Source: Molanna angustata (Eukaryota > Arthropoda > Insecta > Trichoptera > Molannidae). Taken from it: 64,000 nucleotides of DNA. Each line of letters starts with the position of its first letter. The first letter of the stretch is position 1. The notes under the pieces are model-generated. The model worked only from the letters and a program-made list of their open reading frames with translations. It was not told the DNA's origin and did not search any database. The stretch lies in NCBI GenBank assembly GCA_963576475.1, contig OY754986.1, forward strand, positions 6,011,174 through 6,075,173, read 5' to 3'. Of the stretch, positions 21,567 to 32,839 are shown piece by piece. The translations under genes and the position numbers were made by a program.

Positions 21567-21745
21567 GATGGGTCTATGGCAGAGCGGTTAGCGCGCTGGC
21601 TTAGTAATCCAGTGGTCGCGATTTCGAATCCTGCCACGACCGATTTCGTTCACCTATAGCACAAGTATTTATGCTTATTTTAGGGAACCTAGGAAGATGT
21701 ATATGCACTCGTTTAACAAGGACAAATTCATTTTTTATATAAAAC
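21567..21745 (+). mobile_element. SINE-B copy (tRNA-derived)
   Basis: tRNA-like head with AGAGCGGTTAGCGCGCTGG (A-box region) and GATTTCGAATCC (B-box-like), followed by the family tail: ATTTCGTTCACCTATAGCAC, AAGTATTTATGCTTA, TTAGGGAACCTAGGAAGATG and a CTCGTTTAACAAGG end. Copies also at 11071-12267 (reversed, interrupted), 50178 and 61250. Confidence 0.85.
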
Positions 21746-21829
21746 AAAAAGTTTATTTTTAATATGAGATGATTTTATGAGTTTATTTTTAATATGAGAT
21801 GATTCTCATGAGTTTATTTTTAATACGAG

Positions 21830-22372
21830 GACAATGACTGGATGCGTAAGGCCAACTGCACTCCCGTGGCTCCCTGTGCTTTCGAGTACTGCTCCTCTTG
21901 GTCTTTGCAGGAGCCAGGGTACAGCTAGAGAACTCGCCAAGATTGAAAAGAATCCCGGAATTCCCGCAATTCAAGATATATTCCGTCCACCAAGACAACG
22001 ACTGAAGTCCAGAAAGCCTATTTGGTCGAAGTTACTCGGAGAATTTAACTTCCCTAGAGCATGGAAAGAGAGGTGGAATAATTAAGACCTGGTATGAAAC
22101 AAACTCATTATTCAAAACCCTAATGAAAGGGTCCCAGGTTATAACCTTCCCCGAAAAGTTTGGATTCAGCAAAACAGAATTCGTACAGGTCAAGGACGAT
22201 GTAAGTACCAAATGTGGATATGGGGAAAAAGGGATTCTCCGGAATGTGACTGTGGAGTAAGAAGCCAAACTATCCAACATCTAGTAGTGGAGTGCCCGAT
22301 ACGGAGGTATGAAGGAGACTGGGTGGACATCCATAGGGCGACTGCAGAGACTGTGACTTAGAAGCTGTTATC
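21830..22372 (+). pseudogene. LINE C-terminal region with CCHC motif
   Basis: Coding runs through a stop near 22083: 'WSKLLGEFNFPRAWKERW', then 'NLPRKVWIQQNRIRTGQG', 'CKYQMWIWGKRDSPECDCG' and 'QTIQHLVVECP'. The last two make a C-x-C-x7-H-x4-C zinc-binding tail typical of Jockey/CR1-superfamily LINE ends. The reverse transcriptase domain is absent. In-frame stops show it is dead. Confidence 0.7.
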
Positions 22373-22700
22373 GCCGAATGCCACCACTATGCAGGGTTTT
22401 TATTATTATCCAATCGTTGTTACCTGCTGTGATATCCTTTTACAGAAAAAAAAATCAGCATACTATGACATCAATTTGGTTGTTGATGGCTTTCTTTTAG
22501 TATTTGTGCATTTTTCTTTAAATTATTAATACGTGCGATGAGATATTTTGTATATTAAAAAAAATGAAGACAAAACCAACTACATTACATGCCCTAGGTG
22601 ACATAATATAGGAAAAAAGGACCTATAATTTGAGGACGAAGAGAGCTTAATCCAATAGTTGGGATGTAGCAAGGGTGAATATGATGCACTGGAGCTGGTT
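22373..22700. other. No gene recognised
   Basis: AT-rich sequence between two oppositely oriented LINE fragments. Confidence 0.3.
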
Positions 22701-22704
22701 ATCA

Positions 22705-23560
22705 AAATTCTTCTTCTTCTTCTGCTTTAGTTAGGACTGTATCCTGTTATTCTCGGAGCCTGCTCTTGTGAAGTGGACGTCCAGCTATCCTTCCATCTTT
22801 TGGGTGGTCTTCCTGGAGGTCTGCCATTTGTTATCTCCCCATCCGCTGCCATCCTCACCACTCGATCCGAACCCGCTCTCCCCACATGATCTCTCCAGAA
22901 TCGTCTTCGTGTTCTTCCCCATCGCACAACATCTTCGACATCACAGATTCTTCTTATCTCCGAGTTCCTTACTCTGTCAAGAAGTGTTACGCCTGCGATG
23001 GGTCGTAGAGTCTTCATCTCAGTGGTTCTTAGGAGGTTTTTTGTTCTGGCGGTGTCAGCTCTTGTTTCTATGCCGTATGTCATGATCGGCCTTACACAGG
23101 TCTTATAGATTCTTACCTTACTATCCTTCAGCATGTCTCTGTTTCTCCATACAGCATTTTTCAAGCATCCAGCCACGACGGCGGCCTTATTCGCTTGCTC
23201 TCTTACTTCGTCAAAGAGGTTACTGCTGCTGGACACTTCGACACCCAAGTACTTAAATCGCATCACTTGTACTATGGTTTTATTTTCGATTGCAAGTTTG
23301 CATCGTACTGGATGCCTTGAGGTGACCATGCTTTTTGTTTTGTCTACTGAGATTTTCATGTTAAATCGTTGAGAGGATAAATGGAATCTATAAAGCAGTC
23401 TCTGAAGATCATCTTCGGAATTGGCAATTAGGACAGCGTCATCTGCATAGCATATTATATCAATTTTTTTATCTCCCATAGTGTAACCCAGCCCCAATGA
23501 TTTGACATCTACAATTATTTCATCCAAAATTAATAACGAATTTACATACACAAAGTACAA
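22705..23560 (-). pseudogene. RTE-like LINE: palm end, thumb and C-terminus
   Basis: The minus-strand frame 22727-23560 has 277 residues and no internal stop. It keeps the catalytic 'CYADDAVLIA' box (YADD at residues 38-41), then 'KTKSMVTSRHPVRCKLAIE', 'RFKYLGVEV', 'KVRIYKTCVRPIMTYGIE', 'EMKTLRPIAGVTLLDRVRN' and the basic 'GRPPGRPPKRWKDSW' end. The stop is followed by (GAA)n (22707-22724 as TTC). It is longer than its relative at 2888-3602 but lacks fingers and endonuclease; the first ~13 residues may be flanking DNA. Confidence 0.8.
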
Positions 23561-24044
23561 ATTATGATATTCAAAAAAAGATAATTTTATATAACGTTAA
23601 TTTTGAGATGAATATGTGAAAAAAAAATGGGTAACGACTCATTTAGAATTCAACATTCGGCTCTACCGTTCCCCTATCTAAATGTTCGGTCGTGTAGATT
23701 CCCTGGTTGGCAATTTATTTCCATATTATAACTCCTTCCATCCCTCGTACTTACAAGACTCTTGAGAATCTTACTGCTATCTCCTGGGTGCATACATTCT
23801 CATAATTGAATAAAGTCTTTATTCAAATTGACTTTTTATCTTGACTTCTCATTACTATGTATTTCTTGAAACTAATAATCCAAGTTGGGAATAAGAAATG
23901 TCTCAGTTTTTCCAACATAGATACTTTATTATAATAATATATGCTATAACGAGATTCAACATAGGTATTCATATAAAAAAAACAATTTTCTTTAGAATCA
24001 TACATGTCTGAATATAATTATATAGGTCTGCTTAATATCTCTCT
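23561..24044. other. No gene recognised
   Basis: AT-rich sequence with no supported feature. Confidence 0.3.
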
Positions 24045-24405
24045 AGGCTTCTTTGTCCTGGAACTTCTGCATCCAGGCACCAGCAACCCTCCTCATATCA
24101 TCGGATCATCACATTAGTGCTCTGCTTCTACTTCGCTTGTCCTCACGTGGTCTCCGTCCCAAAGTCTTCTATGTCCATCTATGGTCCTCTGGTCTAGTGA
24201 TATGTCCTGCCCATTATTATTCCAGCTTTGCCACTCTTTCCACGACGCAGTAACACCTGATTTTCCTCGTATTTGTGAATTTCTCAATCTATCTGAGAGT
24301 CATGTTTTCTCTGTGCCACATTTAGATTTCTGACTGTCGCTTTCGTTAAATAGTGAAAAATTTTCTGCTCCATATGTCATGATTGGCACAAATAAACTGC
24401 TCATA
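24045..24405 (-). pseudogene. RTE-like LINE fragment, frameshifted
   Basis: On the minus strand, 'VPIMTYGAENFSLFNESDSQ' is followed by 'LSDRLRNSQIRGKSGVTASW', 'EWQSWNNNGQDISLDQRTID' and 'WDGDHVRTSEVEAEH'. The order (TYGAE...DR.RN..IR...GH) is that of RTE-like C-termini, with stops and frame changes. Confidence 0.65.
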
Positions 24406-25006
24406 CATTTTGCGGCATGTTAAATAAAAACTACAAATAAAAGTATTTAAAACGTTATAGGGATGTAGTTATTTAATTATTATATTGATAATGATTAATT
24501 AGTTTTAAAGAATATTTATAAGAATGATGATTTGCGTGTTCAAAAGTTATTGTTAAAAACTCATATCTCTTTATTAGATATACTACAGACAATTGGGCAC
24601 AAGTGATAATTCATTATAATAAAATATAGTACTCACACTGACAATATTGTTTTATTAAAATTACGGCTTTACATACTAGTTATTTAATTATTATTATATT
24701 TCATTTACACGTAATGAAAATGTAGAGGAGAATCCGTGATACGTCAGGCCACGGCGACTTGAGAAATTCCGAATGAATTGCAAAGGTAGGGATAACTATT
24801 TATAACCTCCGCTTGTGTTGGTAGCAACGAAATGGCAGTAGAGATGTGGGGACTTCATAGGAATGTTCCGCCACAACGTAAAAAAATCATTTCAAATTCA
24901 TATCTGCCGAATGCACGTTCGTTTCAAAACACAAATCCACCATGATTACCTAATTGAAGTGTTTCAATGCTGTTCTCATACAATCTTATTTTTGGTATAA
25001 ATTTTC
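24406..25006. other. No gene recognised
   Basis: AT-rich sequence; a GC-richer stretch (24720-24880) shows no frame of note. Confidence 0.3.
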
Positions 25007-25114
25007 GCCAAACATCTTGAACGAGCTTCATGTTGCGCAGAGAGCAAGTTTGTGTCTTTTTTCTTCGTTGGTTTACTTGCAAATTTTCTCGGCTTAAAGT
25101 TCAAGATGTTTGGC
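25007..25114. repeat. Inverted repeat, 16-bp arms
   Basis: GCCAAACATCTTGAAC (25007-25022) and its exact reverse complement (25099-25114) enclose 76 bp. It may be the remnant of a small fold-back element. Confidence 0.6.
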
Positions 25115-25184
25115 TACAACTTTTTTTTCTATATGATGTGATTTTTAATTCAAGGTCGATTTTTAACAAAATTATTAAAATTAT

Positions 25185-25282
25185 AATATGGGCTTGAGCT
25201 GTGCAAAGTTTGATTCTTATTCTTCAACTATACATACTATCGCTATTGACAGTTGAATCTCATGTGTTACATGCAACTAGTA
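25185..25282 (+). repeat. Family R terminal fragment
   Basis: Matches 28750-28825: ATTCTTCAACTATACATACT, ATCGCTATTGACAGTTGAAT, then CTCATGTGTTACATGCAACTAG ends. The rest of family R is absent. Confidence 0.6.
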
Positions 25283-25342
25283 TTAACAATACAATGAAGA
25301 AGTTACAATTACAAATATATACTAGAGCTAGAAGTTAAGTGA

Positions 25343-25603
<261 letters not shown>

Positions 25604-25634
25604 GTGTGTGTGTAAGTGTATTACTTATTGATAA

Positions 25635-26007
25635 ATAATGGGTATTTTAAATCAAACAAATGATTTGGTCTACATATATATTTTTTCCTGAGTCCAGGAC
25701 GACCGTTTCAGCTTATTAGGCCCTTATCAACTGGTAAACATAAAAACTCTGCTTTTTCTTATATACTAAAATTCGGTACATTTTTGCAGTTATGGATTGT
25801 TCAAAACAGTTGTAATATGGTTTATGTTATGGTTTATGTGAACAATCCATAACTGCAAAAATGTACCGAATTTTAGTATATAAGAAAAAGCAGAGTTTTT
25901 ATGTTTACCAGTTGATAAGGGCCTAATAAGCTGAAACGGTCGTCCTGGACTCAGGAAAAAATATATATGTAGACCAAATCATTTGTTTGATTTAAAATAC
26001 CCATTAT
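25635..26007. repeat. Perfect palindrome with 169-bp arms and hammerhead-like fold
   Basis: Arms 25635-25803 and 25839-26007 appear exactly complementary around a 35-nt loop. The plus-strand right arm can fold as a hammerhead: helix I CCAG (25908-25911) with CUGG (25945-25948), UUGAUAA (25912-25918) at the CUGANGA position, helix II GGGCCUAAUAAGCU (weak), GAAA (25933-25936), helix III ACG/CGU with a GU loop (25936-25943), then C25944 before helix I. C3 to U and G8 to A deviate from consensus, the same two positions as in the 10872 palindrome. It directly follows the (AT)n tract. Confidence 0.9.
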
Positions 26008-26160
26008 GGAATTCTACATATTCAACACCGTCAGCATTGACAAAATTAAAAAAATATTGATAAATATTGTAATTGTTAGGGTACGATGAACACCTCACTA
26101 GGAAGTCCTGTGTCGAGGTGTTCATTTGAACAGTTGTGTAATATAAACAGTGAATTAGGT
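26008..26160. repeat. Short hairpin and AT-rich spacer
   Basis: ATGAACACCTC (near 26086) and GAGGTGTTCAT (near 26117) form an 11-bp-arm hairpin. Otherwise AT-rich. Confidence 0.45.
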
Positions 26161-26580
26161 TTACATTGTTACAAGCAAGAAAACGAGCAAAAATGAACTT
26201 ATAATTCTGGCGCAGCTCAGGGGTGGAATCTGTGCGAGACCATTGTCACCTCATGCATAAGAACCATTGCTTTCAGTGTTTACAAAAAAACAAAAACAAT
26301 TTTTCAATAGATGGCGTTACAAAAAGGTTTCTTCGTTACTCCATAGATGGTGATGGTAAAAACAGGTTATTTTCAAACAATCAACTGCTCATTATTAAAA
26401 TATAGGTATAGAACTATCGACATTGCGTTTATAAGGGAACTCAATATGTAGGAATAATTCTTTGCGCAAGCGCATTAAATGCTCACATAAACCAGCCAAT
26501 GACAGGTCGTAAACCCTGTATGTGCCTCGAGTTCTTGGTTCTCCTATAATATTCAAACTTCGTCTTTATAAATAAATCTA
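26161..26580. repeat. Fold-back family copy, single arm
   Basis: Similar to 52570-53159: the GGCGCAGCTCAGGGGTG block, CAATAGATGGCGTTACAA, TTTGCGCAAGCGCATTAAAT, AAACCAGCCAATGACAGGTC and a CTTCGTCTTTATA end. Only one arm is present, so this is a partial or precursor form. Confidence 0.6.
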
Positions 26581-27020
26581 ATAAAACTAAACTAAAAAAT
26601 AAATAAATACCTACATAGGTCATAAAATATTGCATACTTTTCCAACCGATATTATTTACTGGGTACTAGATGTGCGTTATCAAAGGTAGGAAAAATTCGT
26701 CGAACGTCTCACAGATTCTAGGTGAGTGATGACGTCACTAAACAGAAGGTGGAGAGTCGGGATGAGGTCGTGCGGGGGCGATGGTGTAGGGGTGTCAAAC
26801 TCACGAGACAAGGGGTGGAAAATCAATGGAACTCTAGCGACCAGATAATCTTTTCTTAAAGACATAAATCATTCTTTAAATCGCACATAGATTGTCAACA
26901 AACTATGGTGAACGTTCCCCTATATGTAAGAGTATCTTATTTTCAATATTTTTTTCGATATTTCAATTTTACAACTTTGTACCTAGGTACATAGTTAAAA
27001 GATATTTTGGCATTTTTCAA
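26581..27020. other. No gene recognised
   Basis: AT-rich with a GC-richer patch at 26690-26860. No supported feature. Confidence 0.3.
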
Positions 27021-27021
27021 C

Positions 27022-27105
27022 GTCCCAATAGAGACGAGGTTAGAATATTATAGATTCCATATTTTCCATATTTCCTATTAACTTCGTCTCTATCGAAATG
27101 TTTAA
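27022..27105. repeat. Short fold-back made of family end motifs
   Basis: CAATAGAGACGAGGTTA (27027-27043) and TTAACTTCGTCTCTAT (27079-27094) are inverted copies of the outer end of the 52216-53159 fold-back element, only about 40 bp apart. This is an almost complete internal deletion of that element. Confidence 0.6.
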
Positions 27106-27555
27106 AAAATATCAATCACTCCCAACAGGAGTAATTGATTTTTGACAGGAGGAGAAGAATCTGTAATAGAACGATCAATGACAGGGATCAGAAATGAGGA
27201 CAATAGGAAAGAATGTAAGATAAAGAAAGATGTTTTAATAGAATGAAAGTGAACACATTGAGATGGTTTGGCCACATGGGGAGAACGAATGAGGAACGCC
27301 TGACGAAGAAAATATACATTACGGACAGGAATGGAATGAGAGATCGAGGCCGCCTAAGGAAGGGATGGCACGTCCATGTGAACGGTATTTTGAAAGATAG
27401 AAACATTAGAAGCGTTAACAACAGACGAACATGTATAGGACGATGTATGAATGTTGACGTGGCGATGAATGTATGTCAAGATAGAAGTAAGTGGCGTTCG
27501 GTTTTCTCTGCCTACTCTGTGAGGGACATGGCGTGATGGTATGTATGTACTCCCA
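27106..27555 (+). pseudogene. RTE-like LINE C-terminus, GTAT-ended family
   Basis: The 97-codon frame 27243-27536 reads 'MKVNTLRWFGHMGRTNEERL', 'TKKIYITDRNGMRDRGRLRK', 'NNRRTCIGRCMNVD' and 'SAYSVRDMA'. Upstream codons are frameshifted and carry stops. Sister copies are at 53525-53940 and 56979-57655. The stop is followed by GTATGTATGT, the family's 3' terminus. Confidence 0.8.
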
Positions 27556-28066
27556 ACTGGGATTGATCCAATGTTTGTGTATATGCAACATTTAAAAAAT
27601 ATTCGGTAGTTCAAAAGTTTGTTTTTTTTCGACAGAATTCAGTTAGAATTCAATTGCATTGATTTTTTTTATATGGCTACGTAGGGGACACCAGCTAAAA
27701 GGATTTGGGTCCATTATACTCTTAATGAAGAAGCGCAGTACTTAGCGCTGAGGAGGGGGGGGCGTTGCAATCTGCTCAAAAAATATTCCAACTGTCGATT
27801 TGTTCAGGAGAACTTTGTTCTCTTAACATATCGACAATGTATCAAGCCAGAATACGCGAGAATTGTATGGAGAGGTCTACTTTTTTCATGGATTTTCCAA
27901 CTTTGAAGTCAAAAAACACCAACTTAGAGGCTTCGCAGCATATATGTTCCATACACGGATTTACTCAGAATTCGGAGTAGAACATTTCGTGTGTCTGTGT
28001 GTGTGTGTGTCTGTGTGTGTGTCTGTGTGTCTGTGTGTGTGTGTGTCTGTGTGTCCCCCCCCCCCC
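27556..28066. other. Unassigned sequence and GT-rich microsatellite
   Basis: 27556-27985 has no recognised gene; a 71-codon frame at 27765 has no motif. 27988-28055 is a (TGTG)n/TCTG tract ending in a C homopolymer (28056-28066), likely a sequencing-difficult site. Confidence 0.45.
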
Positions 28067-28825
28067 TTATAACTTTTGATCCGCTCAATTTACAGAGCCT
28101 AAAATTTCAGAATATATAAACAGTTACAGGCCTACAAAACTTTTATACTCGGAATTTTGAATTTTTGTTTCAGTCAGGGGTTATCAACTTTTGAATTTTT
28201 ATTTTATTTTTCCATATATCTCAGAAACCATAAACGGTAGAACGCTGAAAATTGGTACAAACATAGACAAATACAAAATCTCAAATAAGTTTTTTCAAAA
28301 AAATTCCAGGGTTTCTCAAACATTTTTTATTAAGAAAAATATTTTTTTTATTATAAATTTATGAGTTTAACTGCCTATATTTCCAAAACTTTTACAATTA
28401 TCGAAAAAAGCCGAAACACCCCAACTAGATAATTTAATTTTCTATAAAAAATATTAACATTGTAGTAGAAGATCTCAATTTTTTTTTAACAATTTTTTTA
28501 AAAATTGAATTTAGTGACGACATCGCTTCATATATTTTGTATGGCAGTCGCCTATACACAATATGTAAGAAGACTTAATAGTTTGTTACTTCATCTCCAA
28601 ACATACATACATACCATCATGCAATTTGCATATTCTGGGTAGGAAAAAGGATCTTCTTCCATACTATCCTATCTTGACATACATACCTACATATGTTGTA
28701 TAGAAAACAAAATATCTGAAAATATTCAATAATTTGTATCTATGGGTTTATAGTTTGGTACATATTCTTCAACTATACATACTATCGCTATCGACAGTTG
28801 GATCTCATGTGTTACATGCAACTAG
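28067..28825 (+). repeat. Dispersed repeat family R, longest copy
   Basis: Longest copy of a non-coding family also at 7487-7945 (same strand), 20147-20990 (reversed), and terminal fragments at 25185 and 59064. It ends CTCATGTGTTACATGCAACT+AG. The segment 28600-28690 (ACATACATACATACCATCAT plus a GTAGG block) is a minus-strand tail of the GTAT-ended RTE-like LINE, absent from the 7.5-kb copy, so a later insertion. Ending in CTAG could suggest a Helitron-type terminus, but the typical GC hairpin is not clear. Confidence 0.6.
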
Positions 28826-29174
28826 TAATATTTAAATATACCTAATTACTAATATTATAAACATATTAAAAGTAAAAATACACCGCTTTATGAAAAGAGA
28901 TTAAAATACTTTATTTAGCACTCCTGTAAAATAATAATATTACCGTGCATTATGCCAGTCACTGGCATTACTCCAAGATCGTATAGCCGTAATATACGAA
29001 TTCTAAATTAATAGAAAAAATTAATAATAAAATAATAAAAATGCAATAATCGGTATAATCAATACATGTACATTGTACATAGAATGGTTATTCTTTTTTA
29101 CTTTAATAATCAGAATATAGATCCATCCATCGGCGTAAAAAATATATATGTTTTTTTTAATTTTTTTTTTGTTT
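28826..29174. other. No gene recognised
   Basis: AT-rich. A CAGTCACTGGCATTACTCC patch (28955-28980) is the only GC-richer spot. Confidence 0.3.
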
Positions 29175-29380
29175 CGCTTTTCGGGCAACTTACGAGTAAT
29201 TTGTTTGTTAATATTAATTTCACACGCACCCAATAACAAGTTGCCGCAATCTGCAGACTAATGATATTTATCGTTTTAAAAGTCTGAAAAAACCTTAGAA
29301 CACAACCTGGAACCGAATCCGAGACCTTTGAATCGGGAGTCGGATGTCTTATTACACAAATACCAATAACGGGTGTGCTT
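29175..29380 (-). mobile_element. SINE-A copy, diverged
   Basis: Reversed SINE-A: TCGGGCAACTTACGAGTAAT, CACCCAATAACAAGTTGCC, and a mutated B box (GGAACCGAATCCGAGACC). Many substitutions; probably old. Confidence 0.7.
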
Positions 29381-30230
29381 ATTGCCAACCAAAATTTCTT
29401 CCAACTAACCAATATTAAGTAAGATTTCAAAGTAGGTACATAATTATAGAAAACAGTTAAATATTCTGGTATACCTACTAATAATTAACTAAATTACTTG
29501 AATTAATTATAATCATCATTATTCTGGTGAACTTAAATATTTAAATGATTAACTCAGCTGATAATATAAATTGTCTAAACTCGTCAACCAAACTGGTAAC
29601 GAAATATAATGGCGGCGGACTAAATGTGTAAAACCTAAAACTTTTTATTTTAAACTTTTTATTATTAATTTATATCCATATTATTATTAACCACACGAAG
29701 AGAAGATGTTATTGTTAAAATTTATCTTATTAACCAATAAAATCCATACTATAGCAGTAATCTCGCAAAAAAAGAACTATACTTTTTAAGAAGTGTTGCA
29801 AGTTTATTTTTGTCTGCAGTTTACCATTTCTGTCGTGCAAACAAGAGTTGTGCGACGTGAGGTATTGCTGGCTTGTGCTTCTTGGGGTAGTAAGGGTGGT
29901 GTTTTGTCGTAGGTACCGGGGGACGGATTTAGGGGTAGGGACATAATGGCGTGATAACAGACACACTAGCGACCCCTATCTACGTGAGCAAATAACTCAA
30001 TTTCTCTGCCTTCAGGGGTTCGATAGTTGCTCTGCATTGTCACGTATATTCAACTACCTAACTTAATGTTCTGAGACAATCGTCTTTACTCAAAATATTA
30101 CATAACTTTTTTTTAAATATTCATCTTTTTGCATTTACATAATATATGCTTCGGTGGCAGAGCTGAATAAATAATTTAGTGATGGAGAGTTCCGATACCG
30201 ACTTGTCTCGTTCGAATTTGTACGCCTATA
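29381..30230. other. No gene recognised
   Basis: AT-rich, with a GC-richer patch at 29860-29990 holding a 78-codon minus-strand frame without known motif. Confidence 0.3.
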
Positions 30231-30690
30231 TTTATTTATTTATTTATTAAAATGACAACACACAGCGTATAATAAATTACATAAAATAAAGATGATTTGA
30301 GTCGATATTAAAGCCAATCACAGGTTGTCACTGGAGTTATTATAGTACACTATGATAAGTTAGAAATAGTTACATATTATTGTGAGATATTGTGTGAATG
30401 ATGTGTGAAATTGAATATAATATATAAATGACTGCAGTATATTAAGGGTAATAATTTACGAGCATTTATGCTTTATGTAGGAAATATATGAGGAAATCTT
30501 AAGGTATAAATAGTTATTATGTATTTTTCGCAGGGATATTTATTTATTTTATTTATTTATTCTTTCTCAAAATACATGCATAGGTATATATAAATTGATC
30601 AACAACTCCCCACTAGGTATTACCGGTTCTGGGGCTGCTGTAAGGTATATTATATTATCGTCAATTTGAATATATGTATACAGCAATATA
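30231..30690 (-). repeat. Two reversed LINE 3' tails
   Basis: TTTATTTATTTATTTATT at 30232 and again TTTATTTTATTTATTTATT at 30541 look like reversed A-rich tails, each followed by UTR-like sequence (the second with the GGTATTACCGGTTCTGGGGC block near 30618). No coding part is kept. Confidence 0.4.
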
Positions 30691-30699
30691 ATTTAAATA

Positions 30700-31188
30700 G
30701 GCCCGGTATTACAGTCTGAGTTTAAGAGCTAAACTCAAGCTTTACAAAAATATAGCGTATTACAGTATCCGTTTAGGCCTAATCTTCCCTCAAATACGTC
30801 ACTAAAACGACAAATATTTAACTCAACATTTCTGGCGGATTAAGTACTTAACGGTGAGTCAACTGTCATTTGCTAGGCAACGCGTGTAGTTTCAGTTTCT
30901 ATCACTAGAGGCGTTAGGCAACGAGTGTTGTTTCAGTTGACTCACCGTTAAGTACTTAATCCGCCAGAAACGTTGAATTAAATATTTGTTGTTTTTGTGA
31001 CGTATTTGAGGGAAGATTAGGCTTAAACGGACACTGTAATACGCTATATTTTTGTAACACTTGAGTTTAGCTATTAAACTAAGACTGTAATACCGGTCCG
31101 TAATACGGAAATGGATTCAATCTCCCCTTAACATTAATCTTGAGTTTAACAAACTCAATGAGTTGAGGGCCGACTGTAATACCGGGCC
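30700..31188. mobile_element. Fold-back MITE, ends GGCCCGGTATTACAGTC
   Basis: Perfect 17-bp inverted ends (30700-30716 and 31172-31188) flanked by ATA on both sides. Inside, a large imperfect palindrome pairs 30700-30860 with about 30935-31098 (for example GGCGGATTAAGTACTTAACG with its complement), and an extra copy of the end sits at 31082-31098. The GGCCCGG start and 3-bp duplication are reminiscent of PIF/Harbinger-type MITEs, although their usual target is TWA. Non-coding. Confidence 0.75.
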
Positions 31189-31319
31189 ATATTATCATAA
31201 ATATAAACACAAAACAAAGAAAACAACATAATTTAAAAGTACAACATAGTTTTAAAAAGCAACATAATTATATAAAAACATCAATAGATTCAAAATCCGC
31301 TATATTTAAATCACCGATG

Positions 31320-31680
31320 AGGTATTTATTTATTTATTATTGGATAAATATAATTTTGAATACATAAACATAATTATTTAAAAAACCAGTGGGTTTTATT
31401 TATTTTTATTGTTTTATTAAAAAGGATACATCAACACACATCTAACTTACAATTTTCATAAAAAGAAAATAATATTGGCGATTATAATGAGTGCTGGACG
31501 TCCAGTTATGGATGCACACAACAATAACATGAGCTCAAATTCAATCACACACGTAAGTTACACAAGTAAGAGTTACATGAACAAGAGAAAATTCGGTTAC
31601 AAAAGTTAAGTTAAAAAAAAGAAGAAATAAAAAATAACATAAGTAAAGCAAAGCAAAAAAATAAGTTATTGAAGAAAAAC
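31320..31680 (-). repeat. Reversed LINE 3' tail(s)
   Basis: TTTATTTATTTATTATT (31326) and TTTTATTTATTTTTATTG (31395) are reversed A-rich tails; between 31480 and 31560 a UTR-like block (GCTGGACGTCCAGTTATGG) follows. It leads directly into the 25-bp minisatellite. Confidence 0.4.
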
Positions 31681-32080
31681 ACGTTACATAAGCCGAAGTA
31701 AAAACACGTTACATAAGCCGAAGTAAAAACACGTTACATAAGCCGAAGTAAAAACACGTTACATAAGCCGAAGTAAAAACACGTTACATAAGCCGAAGTA
31801 AAAACACGTTACATAAGCCGAAGTAAAAACACGTTACATAAGCCGAAGTAAAAACACGTTACATAAGCCGAAGTAAAAACACGTTACATAAGCCGAAGTA
31901 AAAACACGTTACATAAGCCGAAGTAAAAACACGTTACATAAGCCGAAGTAAAAACACGTTACATAAGCCGAAGTAAAAACACGTTACATAAGCCGAAGTA
32001 AAAACACGTTACATAAGCCGAAGTAAAAACACGTTACATAAGCCGAAGTAAAAACACGTTACATAAGCCGAAGTAAAAAC
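31681..32080. repeat. 25-bp minisatellite, 16 near-identical units
   Basis: Unit ACGTTACATAAGCCGAAGTA followed by AAAAC, repeated without visible change from 31681 to about 32080. The first flank (AAAAACACGTTACATAAG) and the variant at the end (ACATAGGTACATAAGAAG) show the array grew from a motif already present in the host sequence. Homogeneity implies recent expansion. Confidence 0.95.
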
Positions 32081-32394
32081 ATAGGTACATAAGAAGTTAA
32101 AAAAAGTTATACCTATAAGTTAGAGAAAAGAAAAATAATAAGTTGTAGCCAACACTAAACTCTCAACACCACAGTAAGTGTTAATTTTATCTTCTTGAAA
32201 GGTTGACAATCTCTAAATGCATTTGTATGAAGAACATTTCTATTAGATTCTTAAACAAATATAAGATTCCCAGAGGACAAATTTTTCACAATACACCATA
32301 CACACAAAAAACATTGTCACGGAAATAATTGTATGCATTTAATACATGATACCTGTTGAGAAACTATAAGCATTACTAGCAAGATGAGCACGTG
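32081..32394. other. No gene recognised
   Basis: AT-rich sequence after the minisatellite. Confidence 0.3.
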
Positions 32395-32485
32395 TGGGAC
32401 AGTGTATCAATGTAAATGAGGCGAAGTATGTGTCAAGATAGAAGAATGTGGTGTTCGGTTATCACTGCCTACCCCTTGAGAAAGA
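32395..32485 (+). pseudogene. RTE-like LINE, last ~30 codons
   Basis: Codes for a frameshifted 'CQDRRMWCSVITAYPLR', the same C-terminus as at 27500 and 57600 (CQDR.MWRSV.SAYP.RD). Confidence 0.6.
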
Positions 32486-32727
32486 TAGAAGTGGAGAGTA
32501 AAAAATACACTTGTCTATAGAGATACATACAATGTCAATATGAATTTAATCACTCAATTTTCCCATAAGCCATTCTATTTCTGTTATATACATTTTTCAT
32601 ACAAATATGAAATTTATTTTACATTGATATGGTAGACCATAGATTTTTACTCTCTACTACTATGGAATAGTGGAGAGAATGATTTCACTATTTTTAAGAG
32701 TATTTTTTTACATCAATATTTCTCAAT

Positions 32728-32832
32728 GGGTAACATGTAGAGATGATGTTACATGATGGGTAACATGTAACATGTAGATGTAATGTTACATGATGGGTAA
32801 CATGTACATAACATGTAGATGTAATGGGTAAC
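32728..32832. repeat. Imperfect ~40-bp tandem repeat
   Basis: Two to three units of GGGTAACATGTAACATGTAG, then ATGTAATGTTACATGAT, each rich in the palindrome TGTTACATG/CATGTAACA. No coding role. Confidence 0.6.
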
Positions 32833-32839
32833 TTTGAGT

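Noticed and set aside
27863..28072. Cysteine/valine-rich 69-codon secreted peptide
   Set aside because: The C-terminal half is a translated GT microsatellite.
31681..32080. CRISPR-like array
   Set aside because: The 25-bp units abut directly with no unique spacers; the same holds for the 73-bp array at 51329, the 52-bp array at 60790 and the 31-bp repeats at 39050. The DNA is also clearly animal.
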